A DNA stretch of 64,000 nt, from assembly GCA_963822615.1 (NCBI GenBank), contig CAWGIM010000021.1, positions 930,001-994,000 of the forward strand. Reading direction: 5' to 3'. Source of the DNA: Trebonia sp963822615. GTDB lineage: Bacteria; Actinomycetota; Actinomycetes; Streptosporangiales; Streptosporangiaceae. The notes beneath the pieces were generated by a model. It was not told where the DNA came from and searched no databases. It saw nothing but the letters and a program-made list of their open reading frames with translations. The translations under genes and the position numbers were made by a program. Shown in pieces: positions 47,463 through 56,554 of the stretch (its first letter is position 1; each line of letters starts with the position of its first letter).

Positions 47463-48395
47463 GTGACCAGCGTGGACGACCAGGTGCGGCAGTACCTGCA
47501 GTACCTGGTCGTGGAGCGCGGGCTGGCGGGGAACACCGTGCAGTCGTACCAGCGGGACCTGCGCCGGTACGCCGGGTTCCTGGGCGGCCGGGGGCGGGCC
47601 GGGCTGGCCGAGGTAACCGGGCTCGACGTGGCCGAGTTCCGCGGCGCGCTCGCCACCGGGGACGGGGAGCACCCGCCGCTGGCGGCCAGCTCGGTCGGCC
47701 GGGCGGTGGTCGCCGTGCGCGGGCTGCACGCGTTCGCGCTGCGGGAAGGGCTCACGGCGGGCGACCCGGCCCGCGCGGTCGCGCCGCCCGCGGCCGCCAG
47801 GCGGCTGCCCAAGGCGATCAGCGTGGACGCGGTGGAGCGCCTGCTCGACGCGGCCGGCTCGACCGAGGACCCCGACCCGCGGGTGCTGCGCGACCGGGCG
47901 CTGCTTGAGTTCCTGTACGGGACGGGCGCGCGGATCTCCGAGGTGACCGGCCTCGACGTGGACGACCTGGACCACCTCGGGCAGGACCCGGCGGTGCTGC
48001 TCACCGGCAAGGGCGGCAAGCAGCGCTACGTGCCGGTCGGCCGCTACGCGGTCCGGGCGCTCGACGCCTACCTGGTCCGCGGGCGCCCGGCCCTGAAAGC
48101 CGGGCGCGCCGCCAGCCCGGCCGTGTTCCTGAACGCGCGCGGCGGCCGCCTCACCCGGCAGGGCGCGTGGGGGATCCTGCGCGAAGCCGCCATTCGTTCG
48201 GGGAAAGCCGATGTTTCACCGCACACGCTGCGGCATTCTTTCGCCACCCACCTGCTCGACGGGGGCGCGGACATCCGCGTCGTGCAGGAGTTGCTCGGAC
48301 ATGCCTCGGTGACCACCACCCAGGTCTACACTCTGATAACGGTAGACAAGCTGAGAGAGGTCTACGCGTCCGCGCACCCCCGCGCCCTCGGGTAG
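47463..48395 (+). CDS. xerD: site-specific tyrosine recombinase XerD
   Basis: With XerC it resolves chromosome dimers at dif near division. The 310-residue protein has an N-terminal core-binding SAM-like domain (about 1-100) and a catalytic domain with Arg in GTGARISEVTGL, Lys in TGKGGKQRYVP, HTLRHSFATHLL (His-x-x-Arg), LGHASVTTTQVY with the second His and the nucleophile Tyr near 289. GTG 47463. Chromosome-segregation genes parA, scpA and scpB follow. Confidence 0.96.
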   Translation: MTSVDDQVRQYLQYLVVERGLAGNTVQSYQRDLRRYAGFLGGRGRAGLAEVTGLDVAEFRGALATGDGEHPPLAASSVGRAVVAVRGLHAFALREGLTAGDPARAVAPPAAARRLPKAISVDAVERLLDAAGSTEDPDPRVLRDRALLEFLYGTGARISEVTGLDVDDLDHLGQDPAVLLTGKGGKQRYVPVGRYAVRALDAYLVRGRPALKAGRAASPAVFLNARGGRLTRQGAWGILREAAIRSGKADVSPHTLRHSFATHLLDGGADIRVVQELLGHASVTTTQVYTLITVDKLREVYASAHPRALG

Positions 48396-48548
48396 TGCAC
48401 AGTGTGTTCGGGTAGTGGCACTTCGGGGTAAGTCAGCCCGACGGGCGAAAAAGTCCGGCGGCCACGGCGCGCCTGCTTGAATCCGGGCAGCTCGCACCCT
48501 AGTGTCCCGAACAGTTCGCGACCTTCTCGCCCCGGGAGGATTGTACTG

Positions 48549-49442
48549 GTGGCCGCATCGCGCGTAACAGAACTTCTGCCGGGAGACATCGGGCCTACCG
48601 GCCGTCCGCTCCCCGCGTTCCCCGAGCCGAAGCCGCTCTCTGAGCACGGCCCGGCGCGGATCGTGGCGGTCTGCAACCAGAAGGGCGGCGTCGGCAAGAC
48701 GACGACCACCATCAACCTCGGGGCGGCGCTGGCCGAGCGCGGCCGGCGCATGCTGCTGGTGGACTTCGACCCGCAGGGGGCGCTGTCGGTCGGGCTCGGC
48801 ATCCAGCCGCACGACATCGACCTCACGGTGTACAACCTGCTGATGGAGCGGGGGGTGAAGGCCCGGGACGTCATCTTCGAGACCGGCGTCGAGGGCCTGG
48901 ACCTGCTGCCGTCCAACATCGACCTGTCCGGGGCCGAGGTCCAGCTAGTGTCCGAGGTCGGCCGCGAGTACATCCTCGGCGGCGCGCTCAAGCAAGTCGT
49001 GCCCGACTACGACTACATCATGATCGACTGCCAGCCGTCGCTCGGCCTGCTCACGATCAACGCCCTCGCCTGCGCCGACAGCGTTTTCATCCCGCTGGAG
49101 TGCGAGTACTTCGCGATGCGGGGCGTGGCGCTGCTGATGGAGACCATCGACAAGGTGCAGCAGCGGCTCAACCCGGACCTCAAGATCGACGGGCTGCTCG
49201 GCACCATGTACGACTCACGTACCCTGCACACCAGGGAGGTGCTGGGCTCGATCGTCAACGGCTTCGGCGACAAGGTATTTCATACCGTAATTAACCGCAC
49301 CGTGCGCTTCCCGGACGCTACCGTTGCTGGTGAGCCCATCACGACCTTCGATTCCTCGTCGATGGGGGCTAGTTCATACCGTGAACTCGCCAAGGAGGTA
49401 CTTGAGCGGTGGCGGCAGGACGGGGACGGTCACGCCGGGTAA
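48549..49442 (+). CDS. parA: ParA/Soj-family ATPase
   Basis: A 297-residue Walker-type ATPase of the ParA family: deviant Walker A KGGVGKTTTT near 47, VDFDPQGAL, Walker B IMIDCQPSLG near 155, and FDSSSMGASSYRELAKEV at the C-terminus. GTG 48549 is chosen because GGGAGGA lies 8 bases upstream at 48534-48540. It is the parA copy beside xerD and scpAB seen across actinobacteria, distinct from the origin-proximal parAB; no parB follows, instead a small putative DNA-binding protein. Two direct repeats TCGGGTAGTG (48388 and 48408) lie upstream. Confidence 0.93.
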   Translation: MAASRVTELLPGDIGPTGRPLPAFPEPKPLSEHGPARIVAVCNQKGGVGKTTTTINLGAALAERGRRMLLVDFDPQGALSVGLGIQPHDIDLTVYNLLMERGVKARDVIFETGVEGLDLLPSNIDLSGAEVQLVSEVGREYILGGALKQVVPDYDYIMIDCQPSLGLLTINALACADSVFIPLECEYFAMRGVALLMETIDKVQQRLNPDLKIDGLLGTMYDSRTLHTREVLGSIVNGFGDKVFHTVINRTVRFPDATVAGEPITTFDSSSMGASSYRELAKEVLERWRQDGDGHAG

Positions 49443-49469
49443 ACGGCGGGTATTCTAATTCTGCCCGCC

Positions 49470-49859
49470 ATGGCATTGGTGTATTCAATGCCTAAGCGCA
49501 AAATTAGAACATCCGTACCCGGAGTCGCGGAGCTACTGCGCCCCGCCGTGCCGCTCTCCGCCGATATTGATGAACGCCCGGCGACCGGCCGGGAAAGACA
49601 CGATCAGAAGATCACCGTCTACCTGTCCGCCGCCGAACTGCTCGACCTGGAGCACGCGCGGCTCAAGCTGCGCCGCTTCGGGTTCGTGATTGACCGCGGG
49701 CGCCTGGTCCGGGAGGCGATCGCCATCCTGCTCGCCGACCTGGACGCGCGGGGCACCGAGAGCCTGATCGCCCGACGGGTCGGCTTCCGGACTGACCAGG
49801 ACAAGAACGGGGACGCGGTACCGTCGTTAGGGTGGGCAGTACAGCTGGTGGCACGATGA
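49470..49859 (+). CDS. small ribbon-helix-helix-like partner of ParA
   Basis: A 129-residue protein whose central part, KITVYLSAAELLDLEHARLKL then VIDRGRLVREAIAILLADLD, looks like a strand followed by two helices, in the style of ribbon-helix-helix DNA-binding proteins. It is conserved between parA and scpA in related genomes. It may be the DNA-binding partner of this ParA; that is inferred. ATG 49470 is the listed start (49488 possible); GGCGGG/CCCGCC arms at 49445-49469 form a hairpin just before it. Its stop overlaps the scpA start (ATGA). Confidence 0.8.
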   Translation: MALVYSMPKRKIRTSVPGVAELLRPAVPLSADIDERPATGRERHDQKITVYLSAAELLDLEHARLKLRRFGFVIDRGRLVREAIAILLADLDARGTESLIARRVGFRTDQDKNGDAVPSLGWAVQLVAR

Positions 49860-50730
49860 CAGCCGATCCAGGGGCCGGCGAAGAGGCACCGCGCGGCGCG
49901 AGCGCGTTCGAGGTCCACCTCGATGTCTTCGAGGGGCCGTTCGACCTGCTGCTCGGCCTGATCTCCAAGCACAAGCTGGACATCACCGAGGTATCGCTGT
50001 CCCAGGTCACCGACGAGTTCATCGCCTACATCCGGGCGCGTTCCGGCGGCTGGGACCTGGACCAGGTCAGTTACTTCCTGGTGGTGGCGGCGACGCTGCT
50101 CGACCTGAAGGCGGCCCGGCTGCTGCCCAGCGGCGAGGTCGAGGACGAGGAGGACCTGGCGCTGCTTGAAGCCCGCGACCTGCTGTTCGCGCGGCTGCTG
50201 CAGTACCGCGCCTACAAGGAGGTGGCGGCGGTGTTCGCCGGGCGGATGGCAGCGGCCTCCCGCCGGTTCCCGCGCCGGGTGCCGCTCGAGCCGCGCTTCG
50301 CCGCGCTGCTGCCCGAGGTGCTGTTCGCCATCGGCCCGCAGGAGTTCGCGGCCATCGCCGCCCGCACGCTGGCGCCGAAGGAACCGCCGGTGGTGTCGGT
50401 CGACCACATCCACGCGGCCTTCGTGTCGATCAGGGAGCAGGCGGTGCTGATCGCCGAACGGCTGCGCGGCCTCGGGCGGGCGTCGTTCCGCCAGCTGTCG
50501 GCCGGCCCCGGTCAGCCGGCCTCGAGGGCAACTACGAGGTCGTCGCGTCCTTCCTGGCGCTGCTTGAGCTGTACCGCGAGGACGTGATCGCGTTCGAGCA
50601 ACTGGCGCCGCTCGGCGAGCTGTACGTGACCTGGACCGGCGGTGACCGCGAGGTCCAGCTCGCACCGCCCGGCGCCCGCGGCGGCGACCCCGCCGCGGCA
50701 CCCGAGACTGAGGCGGAAGAGTACCTATGA
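49856..50730 (+). CDS. scpA: segregation and condensation protein A, frame broken near the end
   Basis: Kleisin subunit of the SMC-ScpAB complex. The N-terminal part is typical: FEVHLDVFEGPFDLLLGLISKHKLDITEVSL, then VAATLLDLKAARLLP. The frame runs to about 50510; the winged-helix end NYEVVASFLALLELYREDVIAFEQ continues in the next frame and stops at 50728-50730, overlapping the scpB ATG. One missing base near 50505-50525 (GGCCGGCCCCGG) restores a 291-residue protein of normal length. As sequenced, the frame would end at 50587 with 25 wrong residues. Because scpA is rarely lost, a sequence error is likely. Confidence 0.9.
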
Positions 50731-51395
50731 GCAGTGAGTTCAACCTGGCTGACGGCCTGGGCGCGCCCGGCGGACCGGGCGGGCCGGGCGAGCCCGCGGG
50801 CCCCGCGGGGGACCCGGACCCGGATCCGGTGCCCGACGACGACGGTCCCGGCCTGCGGGCGTCGCTTGAGGCGATCCTGCTGGTCGCCGACGAGCCGGTG
50901 CCGGAGGTACTGATCGCCCAGGTGATCGAGCGGCCGCGGCACGAGGTCGCGGCCGGGCTGCGCGCCCTCGCCCAGGAGTACACGGCCGACGGCCGCGGGT
51001 TCGACCTGCGGGAGATAGCGGGCGGCTGGCGCTTCTATACTCGTGAGGACTGCGCGCCGCTGGTCGAGCGGTTCGTCCGGGACGGCCAGGAAGTGCGGCT
51101 CACCCAGGCGGCGCTCGAGACGCTGGCCGTCATCGCCTACCGGCAGCCGGTCAGCCGGGCCCGGGTGTCGGCGGTGCGCGGGGTCAACTGCGACGGCGTG
51201 ATCAGGACCCTGGTGCTGCGCGGTCTGGCCGAGGACTCGGGGAACGACCCGGAGACCGGCGCGATCCTCTACCGCACCACCGGCTACTTCCTTGAGCGCC
51301 TTGGCATGGCATCACTGGACGAGCTGCCCGACCTGGCGCCGTTCCTGCCAGACGACATCGAGGACATCGAGGACAATGAACGCACGCGGGCGTAG
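50727..51395 (+). CDS. scpB: segregation and condensation protein B
   Basis: Forms the SMC-ScpAB complex for chromosome segregation. 222 residues with a Gly/Pro/Asp-rich start (about 1-40), two winged-helix domains (LRASLEAILLVADEPVPE.. and VRLTQAALETLAVIAYRQPVSRARVSAVRGVN) and GYFLERLGMASLDELPDLAPFLP, the family's usual end. ATG 50727 overlaps the scpA stop. Confidence 0.96.
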   Translation: MSSEFNLADGLGAPGGPGGPGEPAGPAGDPDPDPVPDDDGPGLRASLEAILLVADEPVPEVLIAQVIERPRHEVAAGLRALAQEYTADGRGFDLREIAGGWRFYTREDCAPLVERFVRDGQEVRLTQAALETLAVIAYRQPVSRARVSAVRGVNCDGVIRTLVLRGLAEDSGNDPETGAILYRTTGYFLERLGMASLDELPDLAPFLPDDIEDIEDNERTRA

Positions 51396-51515
51396 CGACC
51401 GGGGCGACGAGCGAACCGCCCACCTGCCGCCGGGGGCCGAGGCGCAGCTCTCGCCCGAGGCGAGTGCCGAGCTGCGTCGCCCGAGGCGAGGGCGCGGCTG
51501 CGGGCACTGCGCAGC

Positions 51516-52310
51516 ATGGGGCTTGACGACGACAACGACGAGTTCGCGGTCGACCAGGGCGAGCGCGACGACCTGACCGACGTCCCCGGCGGGGTGCGGC
51601 TGCAGAAGGTGCTGGCCGCGGCCGGCGTCGGCAGCAGGCGGCACTGCGAGGAGATGATCGGCGCCGGCCGGGTCGAGGTCGACGGGCAGGTCGTGCGGCG
51701 CTTCGGCGCCCGGGTGGACCCGGAGAACCAGGTCATCCGGGTCGACGGGAAGCGCATCCCGGCCCGGCAGGGCGTGGTGTACCTGGCGTTCAACAAGCCC
51801 CGCGGTGTGCTCACCGCGATGTCGGACGACCGGGGGCGCAAGACGATCGTCGACTTCCTCGGCGACCACGCGGAGCGGCTGTTCCACGTCGGGCGGCTCG
51901 ACTACGACACCGAGGGCCTGATGCTGCTCACCAACGACGGCGAGCTCGCGCACCGGCTCGCTCACCCGAGCTACGAGGTGGCCAAGACCTACGTGGCCGA
52001 GGTGCCCGGCCCGGTGCCGCGCGACCTGGGCCGGCGGCTGCAGGCGGGGGTCGAGCTGGAGGACGGCGTGGCGGTAGCGGACAAGTTCCGGGTCATCGAG
52101 CAGTCGGCCGGGCGGGCCATGGTGGAGATCGTGCTGCACGAGGGGCGCAAGCACATCGTGCGCCGGATGCTGGCCGAGGTCGGCCACCCGGTCAGCCGCC
52201 TCCTGCGGACCACCGTGGGGCCGGTCAAGCTGGGCGTCCTGCGCCCCGGGGCGACCAGGGACCTGACCACCAAGGAAATCGGCGAGCTGTACGCGGCCGT
52301 CGGCCTGTAG
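51516..52310 (+). CDS. rluB: rRNA large subunit pseudouridine synthase B
   Basis: Isomerises a uridine of 23S rRNA (position 2605 in E. coli numbering). From ATG 51516, 264 residues: S4 domain VRLQKVLAAAGVGSRRHCEEMI (about 28-85), YLAFNKPRGVLTA, the catalytic motif GRLDYDTEGLMLLTNDG and HEGRKHIVRRML. An earlier start, ATG 51376 overlapping the end of scpB, reads MNARGRSDRGDERTA in another frame and would join the main frame if one base were missing near 51475-51482 (AELR then SPEARARLRALRSMG). That would give about 311 residues. The longer form is possible but not proven. Confidence 0.93.
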   Translation: MGLDDDNDEFAVDQGERDDLTDVPGGVRLQKVLAAAGVGSRRHCEEMIGAGRVEVDGQVVRRFGARVDPENQVIRVDGKRIPARQGVVYLAFNKPRGVLTAMSDDRGRKTIVDFLGDHAERLFHVGRLDYDTEGLMLLTNDGELAHRLAHPSYEVAKTYVAEVPGPVPRDLGRRLQAGVELEDGVAVADKFRVIEQSAGRAMVEIVLHEGRKHIVRRMLAEVGHPVSRLLRTTVGPVKLGVLRPGATRDLTTKEIGELYAAVGL

Positions 52311-52363
52311 CTGGTCAGGGGCGGTAGTAGCCTTGGTACTCCAAGATCGTTAGGAGCCGTTAC

Positions 52364-52726
52364 GTGTCAGTCCGGGCTATTCGCGGCGCAGTCCAGGTGG
52401 ACGCCGATGAGAGCGACGCCATCCTGGAGGGAACCGCTGAGCTGGTCACCGCGGTGATGACCCGCAACGACCTCACTCCCGACGACGTGATCAGCGTCCT
52501 GTTCACGGTGACCCCCGACCTGAGCGCCGAGTTCCCCGCGCTCGCCGCCCGCAAGCTGGGATTTCACGCGGTGCCGCTGATGTGCGCGACCGAGATCCCG
52601 GTCCCCGGGGCGATGCCCCGGGTGGTCCGGCTGATGGCGCACGTGGAAACCGAGCAGCCGCGGTCGCAGGTGCAGCACGTCTACCTGCGCGGCGCGGCCG
52701 GGCTGCGGCTGGACATCGCCCAGTGA
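52364..52726 (+). CDS. aroH: chorismate mutase, AroH class
   Basis: Converts chorismate to prephenate for phenylalanine and tyrosine. The 120-residue protein has the trimeric AroH fold: RAIRGAVQVDADE with Arg7, MTRNDLTPDDVISVLFTVTPDL, RLMAHVE and VYLRGA, which carry the active-site Arg, Glu and Tyr residues of the family. GTG 52364 follows TAGGAG. tyrA, the next enzyme towards tyrosine, starts 10 bases after its stop. Confidence 0.95.
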   Translation: MSVRAIRGAVQVDADESDAILEGTAELVTAVMTRNDLTPDDVISVLFTVTPDLSAEFPALAARKLGFHAVPLMCATEIPVPGAMPRVVRLMAHVETEQPRSQVQHVYLRGAAGLRLDIAQ

Positions 52727-52736
52727 GACCCCGGCG

Positions 52737-53879
52737 ATGACCGCGCCCGCCCGCGTCCTGGTCGCCGGAACCGGGCTGATCGGGACATCCGTCGCCCTGG
52801 CGCTGCGCGCCCAGGGAGTCGACGTCTGGCTGAGCGACGCCGACCCGGCGACCGCCAAGCTGGCGGCCGACCTCGGCGCGGGCACGGTGGTGCCCGACCT
52901 GCGCGACGCCAAGGGAATCGCGGACGTCGCGCTGCTCGCGATGCCGCCGGCCGTGGTTGGCCAGCAGCTCGCGTACGCCCAGGAGTGCGCGGTCGCCGAC
53001 GTCTACACCGATGTCGCCAGCGTCAAGGTGCTGCCCGCCCGCCAGGCCCGCGAGCTGGGCTGTGAACTGGACAGCTACGTGCCGGGCCACCCCCTGGCGG
53101 GCCGCGAGCGGCAGGGGCCCGCGGCGGCGCAGGCGGACCTGTTCCTCGGCCGCACCTGGGCGCTGTGCCCGCTGCCGGAGACCTCGCCCGACGCGCTGGC
53201 CCAGGTGACCGCGCTGGCGCGGGCGTGCGGTGCCAACCCGGTGACCACCGACCCGGCCACCCACGACCGCTGGGTGGCGCTCGTCTCGCACGCGCCGCAC
53301 CTGGTGGCGGTGGCGATGGCGGCCCAACTGCAGGGGCCGGCCGTGCCCGCCGACGCGCTCACCCTGGCCGGCCAGGGGCTGCGCGACGTCACCCGGATCG
53401 CGGCCGGTGACAGCGGCCTGTGGACCCAGATCCTGAGCGCCAACGCCGGCCCGGTCGCCGAGGTGGTCGCGGCCGTCGCCGACGAGCTGGCCGCCGCCGC
53501 CCGGCTGCTGGCCGGCCTGGCGGCAGTGCCAGCCAACCAGCCAGCCAACCAGCCAGCCGACCAGGCGGCCAGCCAGCCAGCGGCCGGCGAGGTGACCGCG
53601 CTGCTTGACCGGGGCCGGGCCGGGGTCGGCCGCATCCCCGGCAAGCACGGGATGCGGCCGCGCCACTTCGCCGTGGTCCAGGTTGTCATCGCCGACCGCC
53701 CGGGCGAGCTGGCCCGGCTGTTCGAAGCGGCCGGGACGGCCGGGGTCAACATCGAGGACATCAGGCTTGAGCACTCACCCGGCCTGCCGGTCGGCGTCGC
53801 CGAGCTGTCGGTCCGGCCCGACCAGGCCAGCCTGCTGCGCGAGACGATGGAGGCGGGCGGCTGGCCGGCCCACGGCTAG
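52737..53879 (+). CDS. tyrA: prephenate dehydrogenase
   Basis: Oxidises prephenate to 4-hydroxyphenylpyruvate. 380 residues: NAD-binding VLVAGTGLIGTSVALAL (about 6-22), the catalytic His region YVPGHPLAGRERQGP and TTDPATHDRWVALVSHAPHL, a linker with PANQPANQ repeats (near 262-280), then an ACT-like C-terminal domain with VIADRPGELARLFEAAGTAGVNIEDI that may bind tyrosine for feedback control. The linker is encoded by CCAGCCAA-type tandem repeats at 53529-53580. Coupled to aroH. Confidence 0.95.
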   Translation: MTAPARVLVAGTGLIGTSVALALRAQGVDVWLSDADPATAKLAADLGAGTVVPDLRDAKGIADVALLAMPPAVVGQQLAYAQECAVADVYTDVASVKVLPARQARELGCELDSYVPGHPLAGRERQGPAAAQADLFLGRTWALCPLPETSPDALAQVTALARACGANPVTTDPATHDRWVALVSHAPHLVAVAMAAQLQGPAVPADALTLAGQGLRDVTRIAAGDSGLWTQILSANAGPVAEVVAAVADELAAAARLLAGLAAVPANQPANQPADQAASQPAAGEVTALLDRGRAGVGRIPGKHGMRPRHFAVVQVVIADRPGELARLFEAAGTAGVNIEDIRLEHSPGLPVGVAELSVRPDQASLLRETMEAGGWPAHG

Positions 53880-53974
53880 CGCTCGAGCCACCCCGCAGCT
53901 CGAGCCACCCCGCAGCGGAGGCCACCAGTAAACGGGTCGCGCGGGCCCGCGGTTGATGTGGGAAGCTAGACCCC

Positions 53975-54340
53975 ATGACCGAGACCGCGAAGCAGGGCAG
54001 CGACAAGGCGACGGCCGCGAAGGCGGCCAACGAACCCGCCGCCGCGGAGTCCGCCGCGACCAAGACGGGCGGCGCGGGCAAGCCGCCCGCCGCCGAAGCC
54101 CCCGCGCCGCCAGCGGCCGCGGGCGCGGCCGCGACGGAGCCCGCCGGCGAGGACGCCGGCGCGGCGGAAGCGGACGCGCCGGACCTGGACGAGACCAAGC
54201 GCAAGTTCCGGGCGGCGCTCGAGCGCAAGCACCAGTCCCAGGGCGACAGCCAGGGCCGGGGCGGCCGCGACGGCAGCAAGATCAGCGGTGCCCACGGGCC
54301 CGCCGGCAGCCGCCGCAACTTCCGCCGCAAGAGCGGCTGA
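53975..54340 (+). CDS. DUF5302 family small protein
   Basis: A 121-residue, highly charged Ala/Pro-rich protein. The first 70 residues are low complexity; the conserved end DETKRKFRAALERKHQSQ..DGSKISGAHGPAG.RRNFRRKSG is the DUF5302 signature found in many actinobacteria. It is probably intrinsically disordered; no function is known to me. It lies between tyrA and cmk. Confidence 0.88.
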   Translation: MTETAKQGSDKATAAKAANEPAAAESAATKTGGAGKPPAAEAPAPPAAAGAAATEPAGEDAGAAEADAPDLDETKRKFRAALERKHQSQGDSQGRGGRDGSKISGAHGPAGSRRNFRRKSG

Positions 54341-54393
54341 CCGGCCGCTGCCGCTCGTGCCCCGCGCCGCGGGGCGCCCGGTACCATTTCTAA

Positions 54394-55086
54394 GTGGGAA
54401 TATCCGCACCGAACGGCCTCGTGATCGCTATCGACGGCCCCTCGGGCTCCGGCAAGTCGAGCGCGTCAAAGGGCGTCGCCCGTGCTCTCGGCCTCCGCTA
54501 CCTCGACACCGGGGCCATGTACCGCGCGCTTACCTGGTGGTTCATGGCCCAAGGGGAGCAGACGAGCGACGAGCAGCGGGTCGCTGCCCGCGCCGCGGAG
54601 CCGGCCATCGACGTGTCGACCGACCCGGACGACCCGTGGACCCGGGTCAACGGCCGTGACGTCTCGGCCGAGATCCGCAACCCCGAGGTTTCCGCGCAAG
54701 TCAGCGCGGTCGCCCGGGTTCCGGTGGTACGCGAGCGGCTGATCGCGCAGCAGCGGGCGATCATCGCCGCGGCCCGCCCCGGCATCGTGGCCGAAGGCCG
54801 CGACATCGGCACCGTGGTGGCCACCGGGGCGCAGCTCAAGGTATTCCTGACGGCCGACCCGCAGGCCCGTGCGCGGCGCCGGGCGGCCGAGTTGAGCGCG
54901 GCGGTCGACGACACCGAGGCGGCGCAGGCCCGCCGTGACCGGCTGGACGCGGCGCAGTCGCAGAAGGCACCGGACGCGCTGCTGGTTGACGCGTCCGAAC
55001 TGACCCTGGACCAGGTGATCAGTAAGATCACCCGGCTGGCGGGCGAGCGGGACCCGCTGGCCTGCGCCGGGGACAAGAGCATCTGA
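54394..55086 (+). CDS. cmk: cytidylate kinase
   Basis: Phosphorylates CMP and dCMP. 230 residues with the P-loop IDGPSGSGKSSASKGVA near 12, DTGAMYRALTW, RNPEVSAQVSAVARVPVVRE, GRDIGTVV and DPQARARRRAAEL, all typical. GTG 54394. Its stop overlaps the der start by one base (TGATG). Confidence 0.97.
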   Translation: MGISAPNGLVIAIDGPSGSGKSSASKGVARALGLRYLDTGAMYRALTWWFMAQGEQTSDEQRVAARAAEPAIDVSTDPDDPWTRVNGRDVSAEIRNPEVSAQVSAVARVPVVRERLIAQQRAIIAAARPGIVAEGRDIGTVVATGAQLKVFLTADPQARARRRAAELSAAVDDTEAAQARRDRLDAAQSQKAPDALLVDASELTLDQVISKITRLAGERDPLACAGDKSI

Positions 55087-56546
55087 TGGGGGAGAGTCAC
55101 GTGACCGAGTTCGACGGCGATGACGACGGCTGGGTGGACATCGGCGACGACGCCGGCGACCGTGACGGCGGCGGCGAGGCGGACGGCGGCGCTGGCTTCG
55201 GCACGCCCGGACAGCCGGTGCTGGCCGTGGTCGGCCGGCCCAACGTCGGCAAGTCGACGCTGGTCAACCGCATTCTCGGCTCTCGCCAGGCGGTCGTGCA
55301 GGACGTCCCGGGTGTCACCAGGGACCGGGTGGCCTACGACGCCAACTGGCGCGGCAGGCAGTTCACCCTGGTCGACACCGGCGGCTGGGTAGCCCGGGCC
55401 GAGGGCCTGGCCGCCCAGGTCGCCGAGCAGGCGGAGATCGCGGTCGGGCTGGCCGACGCGGTGCTGTTCGTGGTGGACGCCCGGGTCGGCGCGACCGACG
55501 AGGACGAGGCGGTGGCGCGGGTGCTGCGCCGGGCGGGCAAGCCGGTGGTGCTTGTCGCCAACAAGGTCGACGACGCCAAGAGCGAGGCCGACGCCCAGTC
55601 GCTGTGGTCGCTCGGCCTGGGCGAGCCGGTAATGGTCTCCGCGATGCACGGCCGCGGCAGCGGCGACATGCTCGACCGGGCCCTCGAGGCGCTGCCCGAG
55701 GCGCCCCCGGAGCGGCTGGGGGAGGGCGGCCCGCGCCGGGTGGCGCTTATCGGCCGGCCCAACGTCGGCAAGTCCTCCCTGCTCAACAAGCTGGCCGGGG
55801 AGCAGCGGTCGGTGGTCGACTCGGTCGCGGGCACCACCCGCGACCCGGTGGACGAGCTGATCGAGCTGGGCGGCACCACCTGGCGGTTCGTGGACACCGC
55901 GGGCATCAGGCGGCGGTTCAGGGACAGCCAGGGGGCCGACTTCTACGCCACCCTGCGCACCCAGTCGGCCCTCGACCGGGCCGAGGTCGCGGTCGTGCTG
56001 CTCGACGCCTCGGAGCCGCTCACCGAGCAGGACCTGCGCATCCTGACGATGGTCACCGAGGCGGGCCGGGCGCTGGTCATCGCCTACAACAAGTGGGACC
56101 TGACCGATGAGGACCGCCGCGAGCAGCTCCGGCGCGAACGCGAGCGGCAGCTCTACCACGTCCGCTGGGCACCCCGGGTGAACATCTCGGCGGCGACCGG
56201 GCGGCACGTCGACCGCCTGGTGCCGGCCATCGAGGAGGCCCTCGCGGGCTGGGAGCAGCGGATCGGCACCGGCCAGCTCAACGCCTGGCTGAACGCCCTG
56301 ATCGCCGCCACGCCGCCGCCGATGCGGGGCGGCAAGCAGCCGCGGGTGCTGTTCGTCACCCAGGCCGGCAGCAAGCCGCCGCACTTCGTGCTGTTCACCA
56401 CCGGCTTCCTCGAGGAGACCTACCGGCGGTTCATCGAGCGGCGGCTGCGCGAGGACTTCGGCTTCGCCGGGACCCCGGTCAAGCTGACCATGCGGCTGCG
56501 GGAGAAGCGCGGCAAGAACGCCGGCCGCCCGGCCGCCCGCCGCTAG
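55086..56546 (+). CDS. der: ribosome assembly GTPase Der
   Basis: Double-GTPase needed for 50S subunit maturation. 486 residues with an acidic, Gly/Asp-rich start, then two G domains: G1 GRPNVGKST near 48 with DTGGW, NKVDD, and G1 GRPNVGKSS near 224 with DTAGI and NKWD. The C-terminal KH-like domain has PPPMRGGKQPRVLFVTQAGSKPPHFVLF. Overlaps cmk; bioA follows 8 bases later. Confidence 0.98.
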   Translation: MGESHVTEFDGDDDGWVDIGDDAGDRDGGGEADGGAGFGTPGQPVLAVVGRPNVGKSTLVNRILGSRQAVVQDVPGVTRDRVAYDANWRGRQFTLVDTGGWVARAEGLAAQVAEQAEIAVGLADAVLFVVDARVGATDEDEAVARVLRRAGKPVVLVANKVDDAKSEADAQSLWSLGLGEPVMVSAMHGRGSGDMLDRALEALPEAPPERLGEGGPRRVALIGRPNVGKSSLLNKLAGEQRSVVDSVAGTTRDPVDELIELGGTTWRFVDTAGIRRRFRDSQGADFYATLRTQSALDRAEVAVVLLDASEPLTEQDLRILTMVTEAGRALVIAYNKWDLTDEDRREQLRRERERQLYHVRWAPRVNISAATGRHVDRLVPAIEEALAGWEQRIGTGQLNAWLNALIAATPPPMRGGKQPRVLFVTQAGSKPPHFVLFTTGFLEETYRRFIERRLREDFGFAGTPVKLTMRLREKRGKNAGRPAARR

Positions 56547-56554
56547 GCGCGCCG

